29,292 bases of DNA from JAUREX01 sp044356825 (GTDB taxonomy: Bacteria > Pseudomonadota > Alphaproteobacteria > Rhodobacterales > Rhodobacteraceae). Where the stretch lies: positions 1 through 29,292 of the forward strand of contig JBIKVM010000011.1 of assembly GCA_044356825.1 (NCBI GenBank), in the 5' to 3' direction. Shown piece after piece: positions 20,969 to 29,292 of this stretch. The position numbers and the translations under genes are program-made. How positions within the stretch are numbered: position 1 is the stretch's first letter; the number at the start of each line of letters is the position of its first letter. The notes beneath the pieces were generated by a model. It was not told where the DNA came from. It made no database searches and was given only the letters and a program-made list of their open reading frames with translations.

Positions 20969-22060
20969 TCAACCGCCGTGCGGCTCTCCGCGCTCGTCCG
21001 CCGCACGCTCGGCGCACTCGGCTGACTGCACAGCACCGGCTGCAGGAGGTGCGCCGCGGCGCACGGATCTCATCTCGTCGCGCCAGGCCGAAGGCGTCTG
21101 CCCCGTCTCGGCGCGGAAGGCGCGCACGAGGTGCGAGGCGTCCGAAAATCCGGTCTCGGCCGCGATCGCGCTGATCGTGCGATCCGTCCGTTGCAACAGA
21201 TGGCGCACCTGACCGAGCCTGACCCTGAGGCCCGCATCATGCGGCCCCATCCCTATCGCGGCGATGAAGTGCCGCTCCAGCTGGCGGCGGCTGATGCCGA
21301 GCCGCTCGGCCAGCCGCGCGACGGTGATCGGGGCGTCCATCGTCTGCTGCATGATCAGAAGTGCCCGCTTCACCACCGGGTCACGGGTGGTGAGTTCGAG
21401 CGGCAGTCCAGGCTGGGGCCTCTCGGCGCCCATCGCCTCGTCGATGATCATGATCGCGAGCGCCTTGCGCGCGGCCGCCGATCCGATGTGCCGATCGACG
21501 AGAAAGGCGGCAAGATGCGCCGAGGACGCCCCGCCCGAGCACGTCAGCCGGTCGCGGTCGACCACGAAGATCTGGTCCGAGACGGGCAGCAGCCCCTCGA
21601 ACTCGGTCAGGAAATCCTCGTGGTGAAACCAGCTCACGCAGGCCCGGTAGCCCCCCATCAGCCCGGCGCGGTGCAGCACAAAGGTGCCGGTGCAGATGCC
21701 CACAAGCGGCACGCCCTCGGCCGCCGCCCGGCGCAGATAGGCGACCGTCTCGGGCGGGAGCTTCTCGATCTCGTCGATGAGGCCGCCGACGACGACGATG
21801 TAGTCGAACAGCCGCGGATCGCCGAGTGGATCCTCGGGGTTGATGCGGATCCCGCAGGAAGATTCGACCGGGTCGGAGGTGTGCGAGAGCACCCGCCAGC
21901 GGCACAGGATCGGGCGCGAGCGGTCGCCCTCGTCGGCAGCCAGCCGCAGCACATCGACAAAGTTCGCGAAGGCGCAAAGCGTGAAGCGCCGCGCCAGGAT
22001 GAAGCCGATCCGGAGGCGCGGGGCAGCGGTCTGCGAAAGCGTTCGGGACAAGGAACTCAT
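20969..22060 (-). CDS. GlxA-family AraC regulator with DJ-1/GATase1-like sensor domain
   Basis: This 363-residue regulator has an N-terminal GATase1/DJ-1-like domain (about residues 15-190, with 'DYIVVVGGLIDEIEKLP' and the nucleophile-elbow region 'GICTGTFVLHRAG') and a C-terminal AraC/XylS double helix-turn-helix (about 225-325, 'VARLAERLGISRRQLERHF', 'AAETGFSDASHLVRAFRAET'). The family includes GbdR and SouR of Pseudomonas, which sense dimethylglycine/betaine and sarcosine. It is divergent from soxB, so sarcosine-responsive activation of the sox genes is a reasonable inference. A low-complexity Ala/Glu/Arg tail follows the DNA-binding domain. No clear ribosome-binding site is seen before its ATG. 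Confidence 0.92.
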   Translation of the reverse strand: MSSLSRTLSQTAAPRLRIGFILARRFTLCAFANFVDVLRLAADEGDRSRPILCRWRVLSHTSDPVESSCGIRINPEDPLGDPRLFDYIVVVGGLIDEIEKLPPETVAYLRRAAAEGVPLVGICTGTFVLHRAGLMGGYRACVSWFHHEDFLTEFEGLLPVSDQIFVVDRDRLTCSGGASSAHLAAFLVDRHIGSAAARKALAIMIIDEAMGAERPQPGLPLELTTRDPVVKRALLIMQQTMDAPITVARLAERLGISRRQLERHFIAAIGMGPHDAGLRVRLGQVRHLLQRTDRTISAIAAETGFSDASHLVRAFRAETGQTPSAWRDEMRSVRRGAPPAAGAVQSAECAERAADERGEPHGG

Positions 22061-22161
22061 GTCGCAATACTACCGCGGATCTGGCGCAAGGATACAGGGA
22101 TTTTGTGGGCATCAGCGCATATGACACCCAATCATCTTCCGCACGAGCCTGCGAGGCCGCC
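22060..22161 (+). promoter_or_regulatory. Divergent regulatory region between the GlxA-type regulator and soxB
   Basis: This 101-base gap (from 22061) must hold the promoters of both genes. Two direct copies of CGCAA (22063-22067 and 22085-22089) are spaced 22 bases apart, about two helical turns, as expected for an AraC-type site. GATTTTGTG at 22099-22107 is also found at 16797-16805 before the ABC operon. No convincing -35/-10 pair was seen. Regulatory meaning is inferred. Confidence 0.35.
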
Positions 22162-23415
22162 ATGTCCCACTTCTCTGCCTTCTCGCTTCTCAAGAACGCC
22201 CTGACGAGCCACAAGAACTGGCGCGAACAGTGGCCCGACAGCCAGCCCAAGGCCGAATACGATGTCATTATCGTCGGCGCCGGCGGGCACGGGCTCGGCG
22301 CTGCCTATTATCTCGCGAAAGAGCACGGCATCACCAATGTCGCGGTCATCGACAAGGGCTGGCTCGGCGGCGGCAACACGGGCCGCAACACCACGATCGT
22401 GCGCTCGAACTATCTCTATGACGAAAGCGCGCGGCTTTACGACCACGCGCTCGATCTGTGGGACAACCTCAGCCAGGATCTGAACTACAACGTCATGTAT
22501 TCCAAGCGCGGCGTGATGATGCTCGCGCACAACGTCCATGACGTGCAGAGCTTTCAGCGCCACATCCACTCGAACCGCCTGAACGGCGTCGACAACCGCT
22601 GGCTCAGCCCCGAAGAGGCCAAGGCGTTCTGCCCGCCGCTCGATATCACGGCGCGTCGGCGCTATCCGGTGATGGGGGCGGCGCTGCAGATGCGCGCGGG
22701 CACCGCGCGCCACGATGCGGTCGCCTGGGGCTATGCCCGTGCAGCCGCGGCGCGTGGCGTCGACATCATCCAGAACTGCGCGGTCAAGGAGATCCGCCGC
22801 GGCCCGAACGGCGCGGTGATCGGGGTCGAGACGACGAAGGGCTTCATCCGCGCCAAGAAGGTGGCCGTGTCGGCGGCGGGCAACACCTCGGTCGTGCTCC
22901 AGTCCGCGGGGCTGCGCATGCCGCTCGAGAGCTACCCGCTCCAGGCGCTGGTGAGCGAGCCGGTCAAGCCGATCTTCCCCTGCGTCGTGATGTCGAACTC
23001 GGTCCATGCCTACATCAGCCAGTCCGACAAGGGCGAACTCGTGATCGGCTCGGGTACCGACCAGTATGTGAGCTACAGCCAGCGCGGCGGCCTGCCGCTG
23101 ATCGAGCACACGGTGGCCGCGATCTGCGAGGTCTTCCCGATCTTCCGCCGGATGCGGATGCTGCGCAAATGGGGCGGGATCGTCGATGTGACGCCCGACC
23201 GCTCGCCGATCCTCGGCAAGCTTCCGGTGCCGGGGCTCTATGTCAACTGCGGCTGGGGCACGGGCGGCTTCAAGGCCACCCCCGGGGCGGGGCATCTGCT
23301 CGCCTGGACGGTGGCCAAGGACGAACCCCACCCGATCAATGCCCCCTTCACGCTCGAACGCTTCACCACCGGCCGGCTGATCGACGAAGCCGCAGCCGCC
23401 GCCGTCGCGCACTGA
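22162..23415 (+). CDS. soxB: Sarcosine oxidase beta subunit
   Basis: This 417-residue flavoprotein is the catalytic subunit of heterotetrameric sarcosine oxidase, which demethylates sarcosine to glycine and passes the one-carbon unit to tetrahydrofolate. The FAD-binding fold is at about residues 33-62 ('YDVIIVGAGGHGLGAAYYLA', 'KGWLGGGNTGRNTTIVRSNY'). The expected site of covalent FMN attachment is the histidine near residue 184 in 'GTARHDAVAWGYARAAA'. The C-terminal part has 'CGWGTGGFKATPGAGH', typical of the family. The length matches characterised beta subunits. I chose ATG 22162 for the conserved N-terminus 'MSHFSAFSLLKNALTSHKNW'. It opens the soxBDAG operon; soxD follows after 10 bases. 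Confidence 0.96.
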   Translation: MSHFSAFSLLKNALTSHKNWREQWPDSQPKAEYDVIIVGAGGHGLGAAYYLAKEHGITNVAVIDKGWLGGGNTGRNTTIVRSNYLYDESARLYDHALDLWDNLSQDLNYNVMYSKRGVMMLAHNVHDVQSFQRHIHSNRLNGVDNRWLSPEEAKAFCPPLDITARRRYPVMGAALQMRAGTARHDAVAWGYARAAAARGVDIIQNCAVKEIRRGPNGAVIGVETTKGFIRAKKVAVSAAGNTSVVLQSAGLRMPLESYPLQALVSEPVKPIFPCVVMSNSVHAYISQSDKGELVIGSGTDQYVSYSQRGGLPLIEHTVAAICEVFPIFRRMRMLRKWGGIVDVTPDRSPILGKLPVPGLYVNCGWGTGGFKATPGAGHLLAWTVAKDEPHPINAPFTLERFTTGRLIDEAAAAAVAH

Positions 23416-23425
23416 GGTCATCACC

Positions 23426-23728
23426 ATGCTCCTGATCCACTGCCCCTACTGCGACGAAACGCTCCCCGAGGCCGAGTTCGCCTATGCGGGCGAGGCCCAT
23501 ATCGCGCGCCCCGCCGATCCGATGGCACTCTCGGACGAGGCCTGGCGCGACTATCTCTTCATCCGCTCGAACCCGCGCGGCACCCATTTCGAGCGCTGGC
23601 GCCACATCCACGGCTGCGGGCGCTTCTTCAACGCCGTCCGCGACACGGTGAGCGACAAGTTCCAGATGACCTACAAGGCGGGCCTTCCGCGCCCCGACCT
23701 CAATGCCGCAAAGGAGGCCGCCGAATGA
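23426..23728 (+). CDS. soxD: Sarcosine oxidase delta subunit
   Basis: This 100-residue protein is the small zinc-binding subunit of heterotetrameric sarcosine oxidase. The zinc ligands are visible: Cys6 and Cys9 in 'HCPYCDE', a histidine in 'RHIHGCGRFFN' (His60 or His62) and Cys64. 'NPRGTHFERWRHIHGCGRFF' is the family hallmark. It contacts the alpha subunit and has no catalytic role of its own. The length is normal. The stop overlaps the soxA start (ATGA). Confidence 0.96.
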   Translation: MLLIHCPYCDETLPEAEFAYAGEAHIARPADPMALSDEAWRDYLFIRSNPRGTHFERWRHIHGCGRFFNAVRDTVSDKFQMTYKAGLPRPDLNAAKEAAE

Positions 23729-26724
23729 GCCGTTTCCGCATCCCCGGCAAGGGCCGGATCGACCACGCCCGCCCCGTCCGCTTCACCTTCGACGGCCGCA
23801 CGATCGAGGGACGCCAGGGCGACACCGTCGCATCGGCGCTGCTCGCGAACGGCATCCACCTGATGGGCCGCAGCTTCAAGTATCACCGCCCGCGCGGCGT
23901 CGTCTCGGCCGGCTCCGAAGAGCCGAACGCCCTGATCGGCACGACGCGCGGCGGCCCCGACCGGTTCGAGCCGAACACCCGCGCCACGATGCAGGAGGTG
24001 TGGGAAGGTCTCAAGACCGAGAGCCAGAACAAGTGGCCGGCGCTCGCCTTCGACCTCGGCGCGATCAACGACCGGCTCTACATGCTCTTCTCGGCCGGGT
24101 TCTACTACAAGACCTTCATGTGGCCGAAGTCCTTCTGGGACAAGGTCTATGAGCCGTTCATCCGCCGCGCCGCAGGGCTTGGCCGCTCGCCGAACCTGCC
24201 CGACCCCGACCATTACGCCAGCCGCTATCTGCACTGCGACGTGCTCGTGGTCGGTGCGGGACCGGCGGGGATCGCGGCGGCGCTCGCGGCCGGCCGCGCC
24301 GGGGCGAGCGTCGTGCTCGTCGATGAGCACGCCGTGATGGGCGGGACGCTCCTGTCCGAGCCGCAGCTGCGGATTGACGGCCTGGCGGCGTGGGACTGGC
24401 TGTCGGCCGCGCTCGCCGAGCTTGGTGCGATGGGCAATGTCCGGCTGATGAGCCGCACCACCGCGATCGGCTATTACCACGAGAACATGGTCGGCCTCTG
24501 CCAGCGCCTGACTGACCATCTCGCGACGCCGCCCAAGGACGCCCCGCGCGAGCGTCTGTGGCGCGTGCGCGCCGGGCAGGTCGTGCTGGCGCAGGGCGCG
24601 ATCGAGAAGCCGCTCGTGTTCGACGGCAACGACCGTCCGGGCGTCGTGCTCTCGGGTGCGGCGCAGACCTTCCTGCAGCGCTTCGGTGTCAAGGTGGGCG
24701 AGCGCGCCGTGGTCGCGACGGTACACGACAGCGCCTGGCACACGGCCTTCGATCTGGCCGAGGCCGGGATCAAGGTGGCCGCGATCGTCGATCTGCGCGC
24801 CGAAGTGTCGGGCGCGCTCGTCAAGCGCGCCGGGGCGCTCGGGATCGAGGCGCTGACGGGCCACACCGTCACCTCGACCTCGGGGCGGCTGCGGATCTCG
24901 TCGGTGCGGGTCGCGAAGACGGCCGGCAGCCGGGTGAGCGGGGCGCGCACGATCGCCTGCGACGCGCTGCTGATGTGCGGGGGGTGGACGCCCTCGCTGC
25001 ACCTCTTCAGCCACACCAAGGGCTCGCTGCGCTGGGACAACGAGGCGGGCGCCTTCCTGCCCGACCGCAAGACCGAGGAATGCCAGATCGCGGGGGCCGG
25101 TCGCGGCCTCTGGGGCGTCGCGGTCGCGCTCGAGGATGGCGCGAAGGCGGGTGCGCTCGCGGCGAGCGCCATTGGGCGCAAGGCGGGTGCGGGCACCTTC
25201 GCCGTCGAGGGCGACCGTCCCGGCCGCGGGATCGTGGTCAAGGAACTGCCGACCGACCTCAACCCGTCGCGGGCCAAGGCCTTCACCGATTTCCAGAACG
25301 ACGTGACCGCCAAGGACATCCGCCTTGCGGTGCGCGAGGGCATGCGCTCGATCGAGCATGTCAAGCGCTACACCACGAACGGGATGGCGACCGATCAGGG
25401 CAAGCTCAGCAACATCAACGGCCTCATGATCGCCGCCGACGCGCTGCAAAAGCCCGCGCCCGAGGTCGGCCTCACGACCTTCCGCCCGCCCTACACGCCG
25501 ACGAGCTTCGGCGCGCTCTCGGGCTATCACAAGGACGAGCATTTCGAGGTGACGCGCAAGACGCCGATCGACGCCTGGGCCGAGGCCCGCGGCGCGGTGT
25601 TCGAGCCGGTCGCGCTCTGGCGTCGGGCCCGCTATTTCCCGACGGCAGGCGAGGACATGCACAAGGCGGTCGCCCGCGAATGCCGCGCCGTGCGCGGCGC
25701 GGTCGGCATGTTCGATGCCTCGACCCTGGGCAAGATCGAGGTGGTGGGGCCCGACGCGGCGCTCTTCCTCGAGCGGATGTACACCAACCCCTGGGCCAAG
25801 CTTCAGCCCGGCCGTTGCCGCTATGGCCTGCTGTTGGGCGAGGACGGCTTCATCCGTGACGATGGCGTGATCGGCCGCCTCGCCGATGACCGCTTCCACG
25901 TCACGACCACGACGGGTGGTGCGGCGCGCGTGCTCAACATGATGGAGGACTACCTCCAGACCGAGTGGCCCGATCTCGATGTCTGGCTGACCTCGACGAC
26001 CGAGCAGTGGGCCGTCGTGGCCGTCCAGGGCCCGAACGCCCGCAAGCTGATCGAGCCGCTGGTCGAGGGGCTCGACCTCTCGGATGACGCTTTCCCCCAC
26101 ATGGCGGTGGCGGAATGCACCGTGGCGGGCTTCCCCGCGCGGCTCTTCCGGGTGTCGTTCACGGGCGAGCTCGGGTTCGAGGTCAACGTCCCCGCCCGGC
26201 ACGGCCGCGCACTGTGGGAACGGCTCTGGCAGGCGGGGCAGGCGCTCGGCGTCACCGCCTACGGAACCGAGACGATGCACGTCCTGCGCGCCGAGAAGGG
26301 CTTCATCATCGTCGGGCAGGACACGGACGGCACCGTCACCCCGCAGGACGCGGGCCTCGGCTGGGCGATCGGCAAGCAAAAGCCCGACTTCGTCGGCAAG
26401 CGCTCGCTCCTGCGGCCGGACATCGTCGCCAAGGGGCGCAAGCAGCTTGTCGGCCTGCTGACCGACGATCCGGCGACCGTGCTCGAGGAAGGCGCGCAGA
26501 TCGTGGCCGATGCGGCGCAAGCGGTGCCGATGCGCATGATCGGTCATGTGACCTCGTCCTACTGGTCCGAGGCGCTCGGCCGTTCGGTCGCGATGGCCCT
26601 CGTCGAAGGCGGCCACGACCGGCAGGGCGAGACGCTGCATGTGCCGATGGCAGGCCGCACGATCTCGGCCAAGGTGACCGGCGCGAACTTCTACGACCCC
26701 GAAGGTCGGCGGTTGAAAGTCTGA
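23725..26724 (+). CDS. soxA: Sarcosine oxidase alpha subunit
   Basis: This 999-residue subunit binds NAD+ and tetrahydrofolate. An N-terminal ferredoxin-like domain lacking iron-sulfur cysteines covers about residues 10-100 ('FDGRTIEGRQGDTVASALLA', 'SFKYHRPRGVVSAG'). A dinucleotide-binding domain starts near 172 ('VLVVGAGPAGIAAALAAGRA'). The C-terminal third, from about 600, is an aminomethyltransferase (GcvT-like) folate domain ('RGAVGMFDASTLGKIEVVGP', 'FTGELGFEVNVPA'). Formaldehyde made at the beta-subunit flavin is captured as 5,10-methylene-tetrahydrofolate. The length is typical. It overlaps soxD by 4 bases and is followed by soxG after 10 bases. Long antisense frames across this gene are composition artefacts. 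Confidence 0.97.
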   Translation: MSRFRIPGKGRIDHARPVRFTFDGRTIEGRQGDTVASALLANGIHLMGRSFKYHRPRGVVSAGSEEPNALIGTTRGGPDRFEPNTRATMQEVWEGLKTESQNKWPALAFDLGAINDRLYMLFSAGFYYKTFMWPKSFWDKVYEPFIRRAAGLGRSPNLPDPDHYASRYLHCDVLVVGAGPAGIAAALAAGRAGASVVLVDEHAVMGGTLLSEPQLRIDGLAAWDWLSAALAELGAMGNVRLMSRTTAIGYYHENMVGLCQRLTDHLATPPKDAPRERLWRVRAGQVVLAQGAIEKPLVFDGNDRPGVVLSGAAQTFLQRFGVKVGERAVVATVHDSAWHTAFDLAEAGIKVAAIVDLRAEVSGALVKRAGALGIEALTGHTVTSTSGRLRISSVRVAKTAGSRVSGARTIACDALLMCGGWTPSLHLFSHTKGSLRWDNEAGAFLPDRKTEECQIAGAGRGLWGVAVALEDGAKAGALAASAIGRKAGAGTFAVEGDRPGRGIVVKELPTDLNPSRAKAFTDFQNDVTAKDIRLAVREGMRSIEHVKRYTTNGMATDQGKLSNINGLMIAADALQKPAPEVGLTTFRPPYTPTSFGALSGYHKDEHFEVTRKTPIDAWAEARGAVFEPVALWRRARYFPTAGEDMHKAVARECRAVRGAVGMFDASTLGKIEVVGPDAALFLERMYTNPWAKLQPGRCRYGLLLGEDGFIRDDGVIGRLADDRFHVTTTTGGAARVLNMMEDYLQTEWPDLDVWLTSTTEQWAVVAVQGPNARKLIEPLVEGLDLSDDAFPHMAVAECTVAGFPARLFRVSFTGELGFEVNVPARHGRALWERLWQAGQALGVTAYGTETMHVLRAEKGFIIVGQDTDGTVTPQDAGLGWAIGKQKPDFVGKRSLLRPDIVAKGRKQLVGLLTDDPATVLEEGAQIVADAAQAVPMRMIGHVTSSYWSEALGRSVAMALVEGGHDRQGETLHVPMAGRTISAKVTGANFYDPEGRRLKV

Positions 26725-26734
26725 GGAGGTGACG

Positions 26735-27250
26735 ATGACAGCCCAGATCCATGCACTCCCGTCCGCCGGCGTGACGATCGCCGAGCGTGCCCCGGTCGCG
26801 CGCTTCTCGCTTCGCCTGCGGGCCGCGAACCTTCCTGCCGCGCGCAAGGCGCTGGACCTCGCGCTCCCCGACCGCGTCGGGGCCATCGCGACGGCGGGGG
26901 CGCGGCGCGCGCTCTGCCTCGGGCCCGACGAGTGGCTGCTCGAATGCCCCGAGGGCGAGCGGCCCGAACTGCCCGCGGACCTGCCGCATGCGCTCGTCGA
27001 CATCTCGGACCGCGAGATCGGCTTTCGCATCGAAGGCCCGCGCGCGGCCGAGCTGCTCTCGATCGGCGTTGCCCGCGATCTGTCGAAGGTCGCGGTCGGC
27101 TCGGGGCGGCGCACCGCCTTCGACAGCGCGCAGGCCGTCCTGATCCGCGAGGACGATGACGCCTATACCCTGTCGGTGTGGCGCAGCTTTGCTCCGCATG
27201 TCGCGGACCTGCTGGCGATCGGCAAGGCGGAACTGAACACCGGCCTCTGA
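26735..27250 (+). CDS. soxG: Sarcosine oxidase gamma subunit
   Basis: This 171-residue subunit has a GcvT/YgfZ-like fold and completes the sarcosine oxidase heterotetramer. Conserved stretches are 'FSLRLRAANLPAARKALDLA', 'ALCLGPDEWLLECPEGE' and 'ALVDISDREIGFRIEGPRAA'. The sequence is less conserved than the other subunits, as usual. I chose ATG 26735, just after a strong GAGGAGGT site (26723-26730); a GTG at 26729 within that site would add only two residues. It follows soxA by 10 bases. Confidence 0.94.
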   Translation: MTAQIHALPSAGVTIAERAPVARFSLRLRAANLPAARKALDLALPDRVGAIATAGARRALCLGPDEWLLECPEGERPELPADLPHALVDISDREIGFRIEGPRAAELLSIGVARDLSKVAVGSGRRTAFDSAQAVLIREDDDAYTLSVWRSFAPHVADLLAIGKAELNTGL

Positions 27251-27277
27251 CCCTCGGGCGCGCCTCTCACACACCCT

Positions 27278-27298
27278 CCCGGCTGCTTCGCGGCCGGG
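27278..27298 (+). terminator. Stem-loop between soxG and glyA
   Basis: CCCGGCTGC (27278-27286), loop TTC, and GCGGCCGGG (27290-27298) form a 9-bp stem with one G-T pair in the 78-base soxG-glyA gap. No T-tract follows, so it may only attenuate or stabilise the transcript. The gap is too short for a glycine riboswitch. Confidence 0.5.
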
Positions 27299-27328
27299 CA
27301 CACCCCCCATGTCTCGAAAGGAACGGCC

Positions 27329-28597
27329 ATGAAGGATGTCCTCTCGCACGATCTCGCCGACGCCGCCATCGCCGAGGCGATCGCCGCGGAACTCGACCGG
27401 CAGCAAAACCAGATCGAACTGATCGCCTCCGAGAATATCGTGAGCCGCGACGTCCTGCGCGCGCAGGGGTCGGTGCTGACGAACAAATATGCCGAGGGCT
27501 ATCCGGGCAAGCGCTACTACGGCGGCTGCGAGCATGTCGATGTTGCCGAGACGCTGGCGATCGAGCGGGCGAAGAAGCTCTTCGGTGCGGGCTTTGCCAA
27601 TGTGCAGCCCCATTCCGGGGCGCAGGCCAACCAGGCGGTATTTCTCGCGCTCCTGCAGCCCGGTGACCGGATCATGGGGCTTGATCTCGCGCATGGCGGG
27701 CATCTGACGCACGGCTCGCCGGTGACGATGTCGGGCAAGTGGTTCGATGTCGTCTCCTATGCCGTCGAACCCGATACGCTGCTCATCGATATGGCGAAGG
27801 TCCGCGCGAAGGCGCTCGAGACGCGCCCCAAGCTCATCATCGCGGGCGCCTCGGCCTATCCGCGCCAGATGGATTTCGCGGCCTTCCGCGCGATCGCGGA
27901 CGAGGTCGGCGCGCTGCTCATGGTCGACATGGCGCATTATGCGGGCCTGATTGCGGCGGGGCTCTATCCCGATCCGGTGCCGCATGCCCACATCGTCACG
28001 ACGACGACGCACAAGACGCTGCGCGGCCCGCGCGGCGGCATGATCCTGACGAATGACGAGACGCTCGCCAAGAAGATCAACTCGGCCGTCTTCCCCGGCA
28101 ACCAGGGCGGTCCGCTCATGCATGTGATCGCGGCCAAGGCCGTGGCCTTCGGCGAGGCGCTCCAGCCCGCCTTCCGCGATTACGCCGCGCAGGTCATCGC
28201 CAATGCGCGCGCGCTCGCCGATACGCTGATCGCGGGGGGTCTCGGTGTCGTCTCGGGTGGCACGGATTGCCACATGGTGCTGGTTGACCTGCGCCCCTTC
28301 GGTCTGAAGGGCAAGGACGCCGAGGTGGCGCTCGAGCGGGCGGGGCTGACCTGCAACAAGAACGCAATCCCCTTCGACCCCGAAAAGCCCTTCGTCACCA
28401 GCGGCATCCGCCTCGGCACCAGCGCGGGCACGACGCGCGGCTTCGGCGCGGAGGATTTCGCGACGGTCGGCGCGCTGATCCTGCGGGTGCTGCGTGCGAT
28501 GCAGCAGAGCGGCAGCGCGGGCGATGCCGCGGTCGAGGCCGAGGTCCGCGCCGCGGTGCGCGCGCTTTGCGCGGCCCATCCGATCTACGCGGACTGA
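27329..28597 (+). CDS. glyA: Serine hydroxymethyltransferase
   Basis: This 422-residue PLP enzyme interconverts glycine plus methylene-tetrahydrofolate and serine. The PLP lysine is Lys229 in 'TTTTHKTLRGPRGG'. Other hallmarks are 'LIASENIVSRDVLRAQGS', 'NKYAEGYPGKRYYGGCE', 'NVQPHSGAQANQAVF' and 'FPGNQGGPLMH'. The length is normal. Its place after soxBDAG fits recapture of both products of sarcosine oxidation as serine, which the next gene then deaminates. It may be a second, catabolic copy in addition to a housekeeping glyA elsewhere; this cannot be judged from the window. AAGGA lies about 7 bases before the ATG. Confidence 0.96.
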   Translation: MKDVLSHDLADAAIAEAIAAELDRQQNQIELIASENIVSRDVLRAQGSVLTNKYAEGYPGKRYYGGCEHVDVAETLAIERAKKLFGAGFANVQPHSGAQANQAVFLALLQPGDRIMGLDLAHGGHLTHGSPVTMSGKWFDVVSYAVEPDTLLIDMAKVRAKALETRPKLIIAGASAYPRQMDFAAFRAIADEVGALLMVDMAHYAGLIAAGLYPDPVPHAHIVTTTTHKTLRGPRGGMILTNDETLAKKINSAVFPGNQGGPLMHVIAAKAVAFGEALQPAFRDYAAQVIANARALADTLIAGGLGVVSGGTDCHMVLVDLRPFGLKGKDAEVALERAGLTCNKNAIPFDPEKPFVTSGIRLGTSAGTTRGFGAEDFATVGALILRVLRAMQQSGSAGDAAVEAEVRAAVRALCAAHPIYAD

Positions 28598-28601
28598 GGC
28601 G

Positions 28602-29292
28602 ATGTTCCTCTCGACCTTCGACATCTTCAAGATCGGCATCGGGCCCTCGTCGTCGCACACGATGGGGCCTATGACGGCCGGGGCGCGCTTTCTGGCCGAG
28701 TTGCGCGGCATCGCCGGCACGCCCGCGCGGCTCGCGGTCTCGCTCCACGGCTCGCTCGCCTTCACGGGCCGGGGCCATGCGACCGATCGCGCCGTGACAC
28801 TCGGCCTTCTGGGCCTCGTGCCCGCCACGCTCGACCCCGACCGGGCCGAGGTGCTCGAGGCCGAGGTCCGCCGCGAGGGCTTCGTTCAGCCGCCTGGCCT
28901 TCCGCGGATGGCCTTCGCGCCCGACCGTGACCTCGTGTTCGATTACGGCCCCCCGCTGCCGGGGCACGCGAACGGGATGATCCTGCGCGCCTTTGACGCC
29001 GAGGGGCGCGAGCTGCTCGCGCGGACCTATTATTCGATCGGCGGCGGCTTCGTCGTCGATGATCGCGAACTTGGCGCGCCGCGCGCGGCCGACCAGCCGG
29101 CCGACTGCCCCTATCCGTTCCGCAACGCCGCCGAGATGCTCGCCTTCGGGCGCACGCATGGGATGACGATCGCGCGGATGAAGCGCGCCAACGAGATCGC
29201 GGTCGGCGGCGAGGGCCTCGATGACCGGCTCGACACCATCAGGGCGGCGATGTTCGCCTGCATTGACCGCGGCCTCGCCAAGGATGGGATCC
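28602..29292 (+). CDS. sdaA: L-serine ammonia-lyase (iron-sulfur type), 5' part
   Basis: The first 230 codons of L-serine dehydratase are visible; the gene runs off the right edge. The enzyme deaminates L-serine to pyruvate. The N-terminal signature 'FDIFKIGIGPSSSHTMGPM' is diagnostic of the single-chain SdaA type, followed by 'SLHGSLAFTGRGHATDRAV' and 'TYYSIGGGFVV'. The catalytic [4Fe-4S] domain with its cysteines would lie beyond the window. The ATG at 28602 comes 4 bases after the glyA stop, so the two are surely co-transcribed. It completes the route from creatinine to pyruvate. Confidence 0.95.
   Translation, partial: MFLSTFDIFKIGIGPSSSHTMGPMTAGARFLAELRGIAGTPARLAVSLHGSLAFTGRGHATDRAVTLGLLGLVPATLDPDRAEVLEAEVRREGFVQPPGLPRMAFAPDRDLVFDYGPPLPGHANGMILRAFDAEGRELLARTYYSIGGGFVVDDRELGAPRAADQPADCPYPFRNAAEMLAFGRTHGMTIARMKRANEIAVGGEGLDDRLDTIRAAMFACIDRGLAKDGI

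Noticed and set aside
23671..27114. A 1147-codon open frame on the - strand across soxA and soxG
   Set aside because: It is antisense to clear sarcosine oxidase genes, has Arg/His/Asp-rich low-complexity composition and no recognisable domain. It results from high GC in third codon positions.
27251..27328. Glycine riboswitch before glyA
   Set aside because: The gap is 78 bases and mostly one simple hairpin; it is too short and lacks the conserved aptamer core.
26336..28828. An 830-codon open frame on the - strand across soxA, soxG, glyA and sdaA
   Set aside because: It crosses four genuine genes on the opposite strand and has no domain; a GC-driven artefact.

Overview
The window is a high-GC alphaproteobacterial chromosome segment. 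The pccB/pccA arrangement, the small protein between them that resembles a Rhodobacteraceae-restricted family, the soxBDAG type of sarcosine oxidase and the codon use all point to the order Rhodobacterales. This is inferred from gene content; no rRNA is present. There are no tRNAs, rRNAs, insertion sequences, integrases, phage genes or CRISPR arrays. Coding density is very high: no gap without a gene exceeds about 155 bases.

Region 1 (1-3398) holds propionyl-CoA carboxylase: the 3' end of pccB, two small conserved genes, and pccA with its biotin carboxylase and biotin carrier domains. In many relatives the methylmalonyl-CoA mutase gene lies close downstream of pccA; here it does not.

Region 2 (3553-12241) is the most unusual part. 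Ten genes on one strand are packed with 4-base ATGA or GTGA overlaps or gaps of at most 39 bases, behind a short AT-rich leader with a perfect 14-bp palindrome. Five of the proteins share three conserved blocks: an amphipathic 'hxxhhxxhxxxIAEAQxxLDxxS' helix, an 'LELGFSPTFYQF' strand region, and a 'KYSYSAEG...KLVPIPPPA' tail. Two more carry degenerate versions. Members differ by what is inserted or appended: an OmpA-like peptidoglycan-binding domain inside one, PASTA-like domains at the end of two, beta-sandwich regions in two, and coiled coils. A TPR protein, a charged coiled-coil protein and a protein that looks like tandem ribosomal L7/L12 C-terminal-like repeats complete the set. None has an evident signal peptide. 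I do not recognise this as a described system. It looks like a multi-subunit structural assembly with possible cell-wall contacts; that function is inference.

Region 3 (12342-13512) holds a DoxX-like membrane protein and an SRAP (YedK/HMCES) DNA-protein crosslink protein.

Region 4 (13628-29292) is a nearly complete creatinine catabolic locus: creatinase, creatininase (opposite strand), a LysR regulator, a four-gene spermidine/putrescine-type ABC importer (substrate-binding protein, two permeases, ATPase), a GlxA-type AraC regulator, heterotetrameric sarcosine oxidase (soxB, D, A, G), serine hydroxymethyltransferase and the 5' part of L-serine dehydratase. Together these would convert creatinine to creatine, then sarcosine plus urea, then glycine plus methylene-tetrahydrofolate, then serine, then pyruvate. 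A repeated box AATC(C/A)ATGG occurs before creatinase, at the LysR start and before the ABC operon, suggesting one regulon.
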